Notes: generated by a model from the letters alone, not told the origin. Counted from the first letter of the stretch, positions 1-8,690 are shown. The stretch: 64,000 bases of DNA from CAWEFA01 sp963851385 (GCA_963851385.1 CAWKPE010000013.1:62001-126000); one strand, 5' to 3'. Numbers and translations are program-made.

Positions 1-1614
1 TGAATAATCTTCAGCAACTTTTGGGTTTTTTTCACCATAAGATTTAATCCTTAATGAAATGGCTTTTAAAAGATAATCAGCAGCATCATTATACTTTTTC
101 TGGTAGCTGTAAATATTAGAAATGTTAACAAAAGTTGATGCCAGAACCGGGCTTTGATCACCTAAAAGTTTTCTTTGTAATTCCAATGATTTATTCAAAT
201 AGAACAGCGCTTTGCCATACTGATTCATTTCTATATAAACTGCGCCAAGGTTGGTATAAGCATCAGTCAATTCTTTATTTTCATCGCTATAGTTTTCTTT
301 TACAATAGTCAATTGTTCTAAAAAATACCTGAGAGCTGTTTCATAATCGCCTTTTGATTTGCAGACGGATCCAATGTTACCATAATTTCCAGCAAGTGAA
401 GGATGATGCGGAGAAAATATCTTCATCCGGATGTTTAGTGCTTTGTTAAAATAAAATAAAGCACTATCCCATTCTCCCATTCCTTCGTAAACCGCACCCA
501 GATTGTTATAGCACTCTGCAGTTAACCGGTTAAATTCACCATATTTTTCTAAATCAAAATTTTCAACTTTCTTGAGCATTTTCATTGCTTCATCATAAAT
601 ACCCATAAACATGTAATTAATGCCAATATTAGTGTAAGACATAATTACATTCGCATTTTTTTCACCGAAAAGTTTTAAACGAATTTGAAGCGCTTTGGAA
701 TGATATTCATTAGAAAGAGTATATTCCTCCAGATCCGAATATATGTTACCTATGTTATTATAACTAAGTGCCACATTAAAGTGATTTGGCCCTAACGTAG
801 CCAACCTTATTTTAAGTGCAGCCTGATCAGCTTCAAGCGCTTCATTATATTTTCCCATTGCCTGATAAACTGCTCCTATGTTGTTATATGCTTTGGCTAC
901 GTCAGGATGGTTATTTCCAAGCGAATTCTGCCGGATAGATAAAACTTTTTCAAAACTCTCCAGACTTTTATTGAAATTGCCTAAATAATAATATAATGAA
1001 CCAAAACTATTATAAACTTCAGCAACGCTCAAATGATTCTCACCATACATTTTTTTACGTAATTCAAGGGCTTTTTCAAAGTAATTCCTGGCGCTGTCAT
1101 AACTGGCTTTTTCAGAGAGCATCATTCCTATGTTCAAATAAGCATTTGTTATTACAGATTGATTATGTTTTGGGTCATTATTCCAAACATATAAAGCTTT
1201 CTTAAAATAAATAATTGCTGTATCGTTGGTTTCTTCATCGGCATAACAATTTCCAATCTGATTATAGCAATTACCGGTTATCGTATTTTTTTCTCCCAGT
1301 TTTTGTTTCGCAAGCTTAAGGTTTTCAAACACAAATGCCATAGCATCATATTTTTCACCTTTTTCACGGCGGTATTTGAAAATCATTCCTCTGCATTGGA
1401 GATATTTTTCCCAAACTTTATGATGTTTGTACATAACGGAAGCCTGATTGAAGTAATACAAGGCGCTGTCGAAACGTGCAGAATCTGCCAGAATTATAGC
1501 TTTACGGTAATCATTTCCAGCCCGAATAGTATCAGCCTTAAATGAAGCGTTCGCCTGAAGAGTCAAAAACAGGAAAAATGTGTACAAAAAGCTTTTGCAG
1601 CGGAATAGATTCAT
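1..1614 (-). CDS. TPR-repeat protein, 5' part (3' end beyond window); likely TPR-CHAT type
   Basis: The minus-strand frame starts at an ATG and stays open for 538 codons to the left edge. After a signal-like N-terminus (MNLFRCKSFLYTFFLFLTLQ) it consists almost wholly of about eleven tetratricopeptide repeats of about 42 residues. They are of the kinesin-light-chain-like kind (recurring N-x-x-P-x-V-A-x-x-Y-N-N-I-G and Y-x-x-A-L-x-Y-x-x-K-A-L). Such arrays form protein-binding solenoids. In Bacteroidota they very often precede a C-terminal CHAT caspase-like domain, and a CHAT gene of that kind lies at the right end of this window, but the C-terminus here is not visible. A TAnnTTTG-type -7 box sits about 25-30 bases before the start. 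TPR assignment is certain; secretion and the CHAT fusion are inference. Confidence 0.85.
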   Translation of the reverse strand, partial: MNLFRCKSFLYTFFLFLTLQANASFKADTIRAGNDYRKAIILADSARFDSALYYFNQASVMYKHHKVWEKYLQCRGMIFKYRREKGEKYDAMAFVFENLKLAKQKLGEKNTITGNCYNQIGNCYADEETNDTAIIYFKKALYVWNNDPKHNQSVITNAYLNIGMMLSEKASYDSARNYFEKALELRKKMYGENHLSVAEVYNSFGSLYYYLGNFNKSLESFEKVLSIRQNSLGNNHPDVAKAYNNIGAVYQAMGKYNEALEADQAALKIRLATLGPNHFNVALSYNNIGNIYSDLEEYTLSNEYHSKALQIRLKLFGEKNANVIMSYTNIGINYMFMGIYDEAMKMLKKVENFDLEKYGEFNRLTAECYNNLGAVYEGMGEWDSALFYFNKALNIRMKIFSPHHPSLAGNYGNIGSVCKSKGDYETALRYFLEQLTIVKENYSDENKELTDAYTNLGAVYIEMNQYGKALFYLNKSLELQRKLLGDQSPVLASTFVNISNIYSYQKKYNDAADYLLKAISLRIKSYGEKNPKVAEDYS

Positions 1615-1637
1615 TAAATACCAGATTAATGTTTTGT

Positions 1638-1645
1638 CAAATATA
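1638..1645 (-). promoter_or_regulatory. Possible Bacteroidota -7 box (TATATTTG) for the TPR gene
   Basis: On the minus strand TATATTTG matches the Bacteroidota consensus TAnnTTTG and lies 24-31 bases before the ATG of the TPR gene. No good -33 TTTG is seen at the expected spacing, so this rests on the -7 match and the position alone. Confidence 0.35.
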
Positions 1646-1745
1646 TAAAGAAGCTTTGATAGAATTAAAAATGAATACAATTTTTCATAAATCAAGAGAT
1701 TTATTTGATGCAGAAGCTTAAAAAATGATATTGAATTTCACTAAT

Positions 1746-1868
1746 TCAATGTCGTTTAATTAAGAAAACAGGCTTCGACTCTGCTCAGCCTGACATATGC
1801 ACAAGAGTGTCACACTGAGCGAAGTCGAAGTGTGATATTAAAACCGAAGCTTAATTAAACGACATTGA
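1746..1868. repeat. Repeat family A, copy 1: MITE-like element with terminal inverted repeats
   Basis: This 123-bp element begins TCAATGTCGTTTAATTAA and ends with its reverse complement. The interior carries an imperfect hairpin of the form CTTCGACT...AGTCGAAG. Two further copies occur at 44.5 and 46.7 kb. The flanks here (TCACTAAT left, TTGCTAAT right) match at 6 of 8 positions, as expected for a decayed 8-bp target-site duplication; the other two copies have perfect 8-bp duplications. The interior differs from the other copies, so this is a diverged member. It encodes nothing. Confidence 0.8.
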
Positions 1869-2073
1869 TTGCTAATTTGGGAAAAATAACAAATTACATA
1901 ACTAATTGCTTTTATAGTAACCATCCAGGTAAATAGGCTATAGCCTGTTAGTCTTTTGAAAAGTTTCTTAAGGCTGTCTATCAATATCGCTCTAATGAAA
2001 CTTGGTACTTGAACAGTTTTTTTCTAAATCCCTTACAATCTATAACCTAAATGTCTGAATGGTTTATTTAATT

Positions 2074-2223
2074 AGTTCTACTTTGACACATTTCAAAATC
2101 AACTAGTTTTTACCCTTAATCCCTAAAGGGAACTGGTTGATTTTTCAGCTTTCTCCCTTTAGGGTTTGGGGTAAAAAAAGCTAAAAAAACTAAGAAAGAC
2201 CTAATCTGTCAAAGTAAAATTAA
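2074..2223. repeat. Repeat family B, copy 1: inverted-repeat element
   Basis: An element of about 150 bp bounded by TCTACTTTGACA on the left and TGTCAAAGTAAAATTAA on the right (inverted repeats). It contains two internal hairpins: AATCAACTAGTT...AACTGGTTGATT and CTCCCTTTAGGG. A near-identical copy in opposite orientation lies at 60.9 kb. The two copies match across their whole length, including the non-palindromic interior, so they share one origin rather than being chance hairpins. No clean target-site duplication is visible. Together with family A copy 1 this accounts for most of the gap between the TPR gene and the lectin gene. Confidence 0.75.
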
Positions 2224-2259
2224 CTATGTAGCATTTAAAGAAATTTATTGCCCAATGAA

Positions 2260-2838
2260 TTATTCAATCGGTTTCCAGAGAATCGCTTCCCCGGCATTTT
2301 CATCAAGTTGAACTACTTTTGAACCTGCTTCTTTTCCTTTAACGCCAAGATATTTTCCGGTGCTTTTATTTTTAAGCTTAACATATCCGTTGTCGGCAGA
2401 AAAAATTTCCCATAATCTGAAATCTTTAATTGAGCTATCCCATTGAGTTACGGAGCTATTGTCTTTATCTGCAGTTAAATATTTTTGGGAATGTTTATTT
2501 TGAAGATCGTAATAATGCTGGTTTGTTTTAGTATTGTGTGAATTTGCCTGAATAGTCCAAACAGCATCAGGCTGTTTATTATCAGCCCAGAGTTCTATTG
2601 TTGCTCCGTTATCTTTGCTGGCATTCAGAATTCCCATAAATATACCGCCCAGCTTATTTTGCATTTTAACAGGTTTACCTGTAGGAACTGTTGCATTATT
2701 TTCAGTTGTTGTAGGCTTAACTATTTTATGCGGTACAGCAACTTTATTTTTAGTATCCTTTAAATTATTTTGAATTTGTTGAGAAAAAGACAGGAGTATA
2801 CTAAATATTAAAATTGATGAAACAATCGATCTTTTCAT
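2260..2838 (-). CDS. Secreted ricin-type beta-trefoil lectin-domain protein
   Basis: A 192-residue protein with an N-terminal signal peptide (residues 1-19) and a low-complexity linker to about residue 60. The rest is one ricin B-like (RICIN, beta-trefoil) domain. The recurring Q/x-x-W pattern of trefoil lobes is visible as DAVWTIQ, RLWEIFS and ILWKPIE, with intervening YLTADKDNSS and YLGVKGKEAG turns. RICIN domains usually bind carbohydrate, but no catalytic domain is attached, so the role may be glycan binding at the surface. There is no T9SS sorting domain. It stands alone, separated from its neighbours by repeats on one side and about 490 bases on the other. Fold assignment is fairly secure; ligand unknown. 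Confidence 0.75.
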   Translation of the reverse strand: MKRSIVSSILIFSILLSFSQQIQNNLKDTKNKVAVPHKIVKPTTTENNATVPTGKPVKMQNKLGGIFMGILNASKDNGATIELWADNKQPDAVWTIQANSHNTKTNQHYYDLQNKHSQKYLTADKDNSSVTQWDSSIKDFRLWEIFSADNGYVKLKNKSTGKYLGVKGKEAGSKVVQLDENAGEAILWKPIE

Positions 2839-3089
2839 GGCTTTTGATTTTAGTTAATAATTAAAACAAATGATGAGTAAAATTAGATAAATAATTAAAT
2901 ATTTTAAAAAAAATTAAGAGTTTGGTACATGAAGCCTTTAAAGTCTGAAAGATGTAAATTCCATTTAACCCTTGGGAGGAACCAAAACCTGAATTTTTTG
3001 CTGAAAAATGTTCTAAAAAATCTTCGATAAAAAAATAAGTTCAGGAAATAGAGCAGGTAAGGTAAGCCTGTTATATAATTGAGCCAACA

Positions 3090-3115
3090 AAAAAACCGCG
3101 CTACAATGCGGTATT
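3090..3115 (-). terminator. Rho-independent terminator downstream of the S74/T9SS gene
   Basis: On the minus strand ACCGC-loop-GCGGT is followed immediately by a run of eight T. It lies about 215 bases past the stop of the upstream S74 gene, so that transcript would include the conserved segment between stop and terminator. Confidence 0.6.
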
Positions 3116-3148
3116 TTGTATCTCTTCGATTTTTGTTTGGATTAGTTT

Positions 3149-3319
3149 TTATTTACACCCACCAGGAAGAGGAGGATCATTTGGTGTAGGGTTGTAAGAA
3201 ATTGATGTTATTTTATTTTCGGCATTATAGGAAACAAGAGTACCATTTCCGCAAACAGATGATCCGGCACCGGAAGGAAAAAAATAAAAGCAGTCAATGG
3301 CTGCCTTTATTATTATTTA
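3149..3319 (-). other. Conserved untranslated or remnant segment after S74 gene, copy 1
   Basis: This segment follows the stop codon of the S74/T9SS gene and recurs after the second S74 gene (about 8.52-8.69 kb) at about 90% identity. One minus-strand frame is open in both copies, for about 55 codons, and reads ...SGAGSSVCGNGTLVSYN... and ...NDPPLPGGCK before a stop. It has no ATG, GTG or TTG start near its 5' end and is preceded by a stop. It could be the tail of an ancestral coding region left by duplication, a small gene with an unusual start, or a conserved 3' UTR. The conserved frame and cysteine favour coding ancestry. Confidence 0.45.
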
Positions 3320-3331
3320 AGACATTTGATT

Positions 3332-4480
3332 CTATTGTGTCAAAATCATGCGTCTGGTGGCAATTTCCTGTTCATCGGCAATTAAAGCATATAGGTACAT
3401 CCCGGGACTCAGTTCGCTTCCGTAAATAACTACACTTCCATTACCGTTTGTATTAATTGGAATTACTTTTATTTGATTCCCCTGCATATTATAAATATAA
3501 ATTGCAGCATTTTTAATTGTCCCGGGCAAATAATAAGAAATTGATGTGTTTTGGTTAAAAGGGTTAGGTGAGTTCTGACCCAACGAAGCTGCCTTTTCAA
3601 TTAAACTTAAACCTGTGCCTTTGGTTATTATGGTTGTATCTTCATTTAAAGTAGAGCTTTTAAGCGGGCCGTCGCTTTTTTTGTTTATAAGTTGTTTCAA
3701 CGAATCTAATTGTAATTTCTCCTGTTTAATGGCTTCCAGCAACAATGGGATTATACCAATGTAATCTATTGATAGAAGTCCGTTGTTATCTTTATATACT
3801 AATTGAGGGTAAATTTTTTGTACATCCTGGGCTAAAAATCCATAATGATGATGGGCATATAATGCAGAATCAATGAAAAAATAAGGTGGGTTTTTGCCTA
3901 TGGTATCATTGGGATTAACCTGGCTGTCAGGTTTAGAAATAACGCTGTTGCTTACAGCTTTTGGACCTGGAACAACTGGCATTTTTAAATCGTAACTAAC
4001 ACCCTGGAGTTTAAATAATGAATCTATCGGGTTTTGGAGATTGGTTATGTTCTTTTTTAACCGTGCATCGGATGTAAAGACTACATTTCCATTAACATAT
4101 GCTGTTCCAGTCACATCAAGGCTATGGGACGGATTTGTATTATTTATACCAACACAATTTCCTTGCAGCGTCAAAGGATAATAGTCTGTACTACTTGTTG
4201 CTCCTGATCGAAATGAAAGTGTAGGATAAAAATCAATATATGCGCCTGTACTTAAAGTACTTACATGCATCCGAAGCCTGATTCCATTATCAGATGTTGA
4301 ATTTATCCAGTAGGAATTATTACCAGGTAGGTAGGTATTGCCATTAATATGAAGTGGAGCTAAAGGAGTAGTAACACCAAAAGCGCCTATATATCCATTA
4401 CTAAATACTTTTAGCTGTGCATTCGACTGAAATACTAACGCAATTGTTAAGAATGTTGAAATAAATATTTTTGTTTTCAT
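3332..4480 (-). CDS. Surface protein with S74 intramolecular chaperone domain and T9SS sorting domain
   Basis: 382 residues with a signal peptide (1-21). An N-terminal beta-rich region to about 130 is followed by a peptidase S74 / tail-fibre chaperone domain (about 135-260): SDARLKKNI, then HYGFLAQDVQKIYPQLV and LLSIDYIGIIPLLLEAI, ending in a short coiled coil. A type A T9SS sorting domain (about 300-382) carries SLGQNSPNPFNQNT...GMYLYALIADEQEIATRRMIL. In phage endosialidases S74 domains trimerise the fibre and cleave themselves off; in Bacteroidota they are widespread on secreted adhesin-like proteins. The gene is intact, unlike its frameshifted paralogue at 8.7-9.7 kb, and it ends in TAG. 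Confidence 0.85.
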   Translation of the reverse strand: MKTKIFISTFLTIALVFQSNAQLKVFSNGYIGAFGVTTPLAPLHINGNTYLPGNNSYWINSTSDNGIRLRMHVSTLSTGAYIDFYPTLSFRSGATSSTDYYPLTLQGNCVGINNTNPSHSLDVTGTAYVNGNVVFTSDARLKKNITNLQNPIDSLFKLQGVSYDLKMPVVPGPKAVSNSVISKPDSQVNPNDTIGKNPPYFFIDSALYAHHHYGFLAQDVQKIYPQLVYKDNNGLLSIDYIGIIPLLLEAIKQEKLQLDSLKQLINKKSDGPLKSSTLNEDTTIITKGTGLSLIEKAASLGQNSPNPFNQNTSISYYLPGTIKNAAIYIYNMQGNQIKVIPINTNGNGSVVIYGSELSPGMYLYALIADEQEIATRRMILTQ

Positions 4481-4519
4481 TGATTTTTAATTTTAAAAAT
4501 GAATAAATAATGTTTTGAA

Positions 4520-6070
4520 TTACCAGTTATTACTATTAACCGCATTTGGATCTATTGTAAAATTAATAGTGCTGCCAAGCTTTACCTCGAACCCGTAACC
4601 CAGGTTTATTTCATGTCTGGAAGTTACATTTATGTTGGCATTGTTTTGAACAGTCAATTGAGAGAGATTCGCTGAATAGCCTGCTGTATAGGTACTAGTA
4701 CCCGTAAGGGTTGTGTTGCTAATACTTTTAGTGTCAGTAGCCATAACACATTTATAAGCATTTATGCGGCCAGCACCAACCATTCCAGTGTACAGGTTTG
4801 CATCCGCAATGGGGTCAGCATTTGCCTTTATTATTGCTTTAGCTTTTACTGGGGTCAAGTAAGGGTCAATGCTTTTCATTAATGCACAAACACCAGATAC
4901 AATAGGGGTCGCAAAAGACGTACCTTTGCAAAAACCATAATACGGCCATGTATTGGTTGAACCATCTGCATTTTGTGTACACACGGCACCCATTGTATTA
5001 TAACCTGGGGAGCAAATATCCACCTGGGGATAATAAGAATGTGTTATTTCTACCCCATTATTAAAAAATTGGTGGTAATCGAGAGTATCGGTACTTGATA
5101 CACATATAACCCTGCTATCATAAGTGTTTGAAAATGGGTAAAGAGGCTGAAACGGCGGCCTGTTATTATTATTTTGACTGCATGACGCCCCTTCATAACC
5201 ATTTCCGGCAGCAGCAACTATTATGGTGCCGGCATCTAATATTTCCTTTATTTCCAATGAATCTGATGTTCTGGTATCTTGATCTACTTCATTATAACAG
5301 TAGTTAAACCAGCTAATTGACAAAACATCGGCATGCAATACATCAGCAGCATAAAGGGCACCATCCAAATAATCATTATAATCAAGGGCATACATCATGG
5401 TGTTAAACCCGACTGAGGCCAATTGTCCACCGCCATTGGTTTGGGCGCCTACAAAACTCGAAGTAATAGTTCCATGATTTTCGCAAGTTCCACAAGTTGT
5501 AAAATCAATCTCTTGTCCAATACTCTTAGAGTAAAGATCATAATGTGGCGATATTTTCGTTGTTAAATCAGGATGATTAATATCAAACCATGTATCTTCA
5601 ACGGCAACATGAACGCTTGCAGAGCCTTGGGTTATATCCCATGCTTTATCGGCCTGGATTTTTTTAAGATGCCATAACCATCCTGTTGTGTCTTGAAGTG
5701 TTAGAGTCCACATATAATCGGAAGGGTTATAACAAAGAACAGGTTTAGGTTGGATTGCAACATTAGAAAATAAATCACTTGCATTGTTTTTTAAATCCTG
5801 CCTCAATTCTTCAGCATCGCCATTTAATTTAATTATGTGTATTTTTAATAATTCTGGGTTTTTGGCAAAAGGGCAGGCTTGTTCATAATAATATACCGAA
5901 TGTTTCTTAAATATCCGGTTTAGCTTATCATTGCCTGTTAATTTATCTGGACTCTTTAATAAAGCTGGCCTGGCATCGTCTGATTTAACCCAGACCCGAA
6001 CTTTATATGATTCCTGTGCAGATGACATTATGGCAATAAAAAGCATGATGAAAAAAGTTATTTTCTTCAT
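4520..6070 (-). CDS. Secreted S8 (subtilisin-like) serine protease
   Basis: 516 residues with a signal peptide ending near SSAQ (1-19) and an N-terminal propeptide-like region to about 125. The S8 catalytic domain follows with a complete triad: D159 in VAVEDTWFD, H199 in ENHGT and S385 in KGTSFATP. The oxyanion Asn is N290 in AAAGNGYEG. The Trp after the active-site Asp (normally DTG) is unusual. The C-terminal 60 residues form a beta-rich module (SQLTVQNNANI...YGFEVKLGSTI) very like the end of the C25 protease at 9.7 kb and unlike a classical type A T9SS domain. It resembles the small stacked-beta modules seen at the ends of other Bacteroidota secreted proteins. Probably exported and active on extracellular protein; substrate unknown. 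Confidence 0.88.
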   Translation of the reverse strand: MKKITFFIMLFIAIMSSAQESYKVRVWVKSDDARPALLKSPDKLTGNDKLNRIFKKHSVYYYEQACPFAKNPELLKIHIIKLNGDAEELRQDLKNNASDLFSNVAIQPKPVLCYNPSDYMWTLTLQDTTGWLWHLKKIQADKAWDITQGSASVHVAVEDTWFDINHPDLTTKISPHYDLYSKSIGQEIDFTTCGTCENHGTITSSFVGAQTNGGGQLASVGFNTMMYALDYNDYLDGALYAADVLHADVLSISWFNYCYNEVDQDTRTSDSLEIKEILDAGTIIVAAAGNGYEGASCSQNNNNRPPFQPLYPFSNTYDSRVICVSSTDTLDYHQFFNNGVEITHSYYPQVDICSPGYNTMGAVCTQNADGSTNTWPYYGFCKGTSFATPIVSGVCALMKSIDPYLTPVKAKAIIKANADPIADANLYTGMVGAGRINAYKCVMATDTKSISNTTLTGTSTYTAGYSANLSQLTVQNNANINVTSRHEINLGYGFEVKLGSTINFTIDPNAVNSNNW

Positions 6071-6251
6071 TTTTTCTTTTTTTTAGATTGTTAAAATAAT
6101 ATATTACAAAGGGAAAATTTAATTTTCAGCCCTATAAATATGAGAATATATTGACGACAATGAAAGACAAATAATGTTGTATTTTTAAACACCTCCTTTC
6201 TTTTAAAGGTTAAATAATCGAGTGGCCAACCCTTTATTTTAAAGAATATTC

Positions 6252-7121
6252 TTATCTTTTATAGTTGATAAATTTGCACGCTTCCTGTTTCCCGCCGATA
6301 TTCAACACGCATAAATAAGCACTATTACTTTTTAGCAGGTTATGGGTGTCAAAAGCCGTACACTTAGTTTCAGTATTGAAAATATTTTTTCCATCCAATG
6401 TATAAATTGAAATATAGGCTAGCTCGTTTTGTGGATTTTTAAAAAAAAGCTTTGAACCTTCCTGGTGAAACCCGGTTATTTTACTGTTAAGGTTTTCTAT
6501 CAATGTTCGAATTATGTTAATACTAAGTGCCAGATTATTTTCACTTCTGCAACCCGCCGAATCAATGATATATTGATAATAATTTATTGAACTATCTGGT
6601 TTAAACCAAGTAGTTATTTCCGAAGAATCTAATACTCCATTAACAGGTGTCCAATAATATTTCAAAGGAGGTATGCCTCCCCCAACCACAATTGTGCCAA
6701 AATTAATACTATCACCTTTGTTTATATTAAATAAATAGCTACCTGCTTCGTAAATAAACTGTGAAAATTTTACATTAATACTATCCATTGCTTTATTACC
6801 AATACTATCTATTACGGTTAAATAAAAACGTACCGATGATTTAACATTATTACCTAAGATACGTGGATTTTCTAAAGTTGTATCACTTAAAAAATCACTC
6901 GCTGTCAGATAACCTACTAAATAAAATACCTTATTACAAGTCCAACTATATTTAAAAGGAGGGATTCCATTTGTAATTTTAACTTTGGTACCGATATAGT
7001 TTATTATTTTGCCATTAATTAAATCCAAACAAAAGGCCGTATCATTGCCGCAGTCAACTTTAAATTCCTGGCTGTATAAAGCAACCGGAATAAAGAACAG
7101 GATAGTTAAGATTTTTTTCAT
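6252..7121 (-). CDS. Secreted PKD/SprB-like protein with T9SS sorting domain
   Basis: 289 residues with a signal peptide (1-17, ending LYSQ). Two immunoglobulin-like repeats follow, of the SprB/PKD type common on T9SS cargo. Each has the G-x-P-P-[FL]-K-Y-x-W core: NGIPPFKYSWTC near residue 55 and GGGIPPLKYYWTPVNG near 150. A C-terminal type A sorting domain covers about 215-289 (ISIYTLDGKNIFNTETK...FINYKR). It probably ends up on the cell surface; no enzymatic motif is present. A frameshifted paralogue lies directly upstream (7.2-8.1 kb). The middle of the two genes is nearly identical in DNA while the last 45 residues differ strongly. Confidence 0.75.
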   Translation of the reverse strand: MKKILTILFFIPVALYSQEFKVDCGNDTAFCLDLINGKIINYIGTKVKITNGIPPFKYSWTCNKVFYLVGYLTASDFLSDTTLENPRILGNNVKSSVRFYLTVIDSIGNKAMDSINVKFSQFIYEAGSYLFNINKGDSINFGTIVVGGGIPPLKYYWTPVNGVLDSSEITTWFKPDSSINYYQYIIDSAGCRSENNLALSINIIRTLIENLNSKITGFHQEGSKLFFKNPQNELAYISIYTLDGKNIFNTETKCTAFDTHNLLKSNSAYLCVLNIGGKQEACKFINYKR

Positions 7122-7238
7122 TTCATCAAGTATTAGACAATTTGAAAAATAAAATATTTTTTCTTTTATATAAATTTATTGCTTTCATTCTCCCTGCCCG
7201 TGTTTGTTTGCTGGCACTGCAAGGAATGATATTACATT

Positions 7239-8106
7239 TTATTTAGTTTTACAATTTATGAATTTACCTGATTCAAAATCATTTTGTATTTTAAGCGTAT
7301 ACACATAAATACCATTCTGTGGTAATGAATTACCAATTTCAATATACGAACCTTTTGTTTCTGATTCGTAAATTCTTTTTCCATCCAATGTGTAAATTGA
7401 AATTTCAGCTAGCTCGTTCTGTGGATTGTCAAAAACAAGTTTCGAACCTTCCTGGTGAAATCCGGTTATTTTACTATTAAGGTTTTCTATAAATGTTCGA
7501 ATTATATTAATACTAAGTGCCAGATTATTTTCACTTCTGCAACCTGCCGAATCAATGATATATTGATAATAATTTATTGAACTATCTGGTTTAAACCAAG
7601 TAGTTATTTCCGAAGAATCTAATACTCCATTAACAGGTGTCCAATAATATTTCAAAAGAGGTATGCCTCCCCCAACCACAATTGTGCCAAAATTAATACT
7701 ATCACCTTTGTTTATATTAAAGTAAATAGCTACCTGCTTCGTAAATAAACTGTGAAAATTTTACATTAATACTATCCATTGCTTTATTACCAGTACTATC
7801 TGTTACGGTTAAATAAAAGCGTACAGGGCTAACAGGACTTCCCCCTATAATTGGATTTAAAATAGCAGTATCATTCAAAAAGTCACTTGCTTTAAAGCAC
7901 ATTACAGCATTGCAGAATCTTTTACAATTCCAAGAAAATTTGAAAGGAGGTATCCCATTTGTTATTTTAACCTCTGTACCAATATGAGGTATAATAGTAT
8001 CATTTAAACCATAACAAAAAGCGGTATCGTTCCCGCAATCAACTTTAAATTCCTGGCTGTAAGTGAAGACAGGAAAGAAAAACAGAATAATTAGTATTTT
8101 TTTCAT
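7239..8106 (-). pseudogene. Frameshifted paralogue of the PKD/SprB-like T9SS protein
   Basis: A signal peptide starting MKKILIILFFFPVFTYSQ and the first Ig-like repeat are read in one frame until FSQFIYEAGSYLL, where it stops. The remainder (second repeat and T9SS domain, ending DFESGKFINCKTK) continues in another frame. Compared with the intact neighbour there is one extra base near 7721 (TTAAAGTAAATAGC against TTAAATAAATAGC). Correcting it gives about 289 residues. The ATG chosen here matches the MKKIL start of the neighbour; the frame is also open for 60 codons upstream, but that is the duplicated leader. One +1 indel could be sequencing error or a recent pseudogene. Confidence 0.75.
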
Positions 8107-8229
8107 ACGTCTGAGTTTAGGTTTTGCATTTAATGTCTTTTTACGTGAACCAGCGTAAAGAGATTTTCCATGACTGAAAATAAATGAATACTCAGTTGAT
8201 TTTTTAAAATATTTATAATTTTCATAATC
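8107..8229 (-). promoter_or_regulatory. Duplicated leader sequence, copy 1
   Basis: The 123 bases directly before the start codon of the PKD/SprB-like paralogue are almost identical (about 95%) to the bases directly before the PKD-T9SS gene at 13.6 kb, although the coding sequences differ. It may be a shared 5' UTR or promoter captured by duplication. The segment remains open in the frame of the downstream gene in both copies (reading ...SLYAGSRKKTLNA...), so an N-terminally extended product cannot be excluded. Confidence 0.5.
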
Positions 8230-8360
8230 TATGCCCGTTTTTAATTGCTGGTACCGCAAATGATAAATATAAATAACGTATGTCAAAAATATGTTAAAAA
8301 AATATTATTTACACGTTATTCAGGAATAATTTTAGAACTCTGTCATGCTTCCACATTAAT

Positions 8361-8499
8361 AAAGAGGGTGTCTCAAAAGTTATTTTTCATTGTCATTCCC
8401 GCGAAAGCGGGAATCTATATATAATTGAGTGTGTGAAGATTCCCATTTTCATGGGAATGACAGTTTTGAGTTTTGAGCCACTTTTGAGACGGCCTCTTT
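8361..8499. repeat. Repeat family C, copy 1: MITE-like element with TAAT target duplication
   Basis: A 139-bp element with terminal inverted repeats AAAGAGG(G)TGTCTCAAAAGT and ACTTTTGAGACGGCCTCTTT, and internal hairpins built on ATTCCCGCGAAAGCGGGAAT and ATTCCCATTTTCATGGGAAT. It is flanked by a 4-bp direct repeat TAAT (8357-8360 and 8500-8503). The GAGGCTGTCTCAAAAG-type end resembles ends of Bacteroidota insertion sequences from memory, so it may be mobilised by such a transposase. Other copies, each interrupted by another element, lie at 14.5 and 55.6 kb. Confidence 0.75.
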
Positions 8500-8520
8500 T
8501 AATTCTTTAGTTTAGCCTCT

Positions 8521-8690
8521 TTAATGACCACCAGGTGGAGGAGGATCATTTGATGTAGGGTTGTAAGAAATTGATGTTGTTTTATTTTCAGCATTATAGG
8601 AAACAAGAGTACCATTTCCACAAACAGATGATCCGGCGCCGGAAGGAAAAAAATAAAAGCAGTCAATGGCTGCCTTTATTTTTTTTAGAA
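8521..8690 (-). other. Conserved untranslated or remnant segment after S74 gene, copy 2
   Basis: Second copy of the segment found after the first S74 gene. The same frame is open (…SGAGSSVCGNGTLVSYN…, ending PPPPGGH then stop), with substitutions ITS to TTS and TPN to TSN and no frame disruption in about 170 bases. Preservation of the frame in two diverging copies is the main argument that it is or was coding. Confidence 0.45.

Noticed and set aside
996..1545. Plus-strand open frames inside the TPR gene
   Set aside because: They oppose a continuous 538-codon TPR frame on the minus strand and encode no recognisable protein; codon pattern follows the TPR gene.
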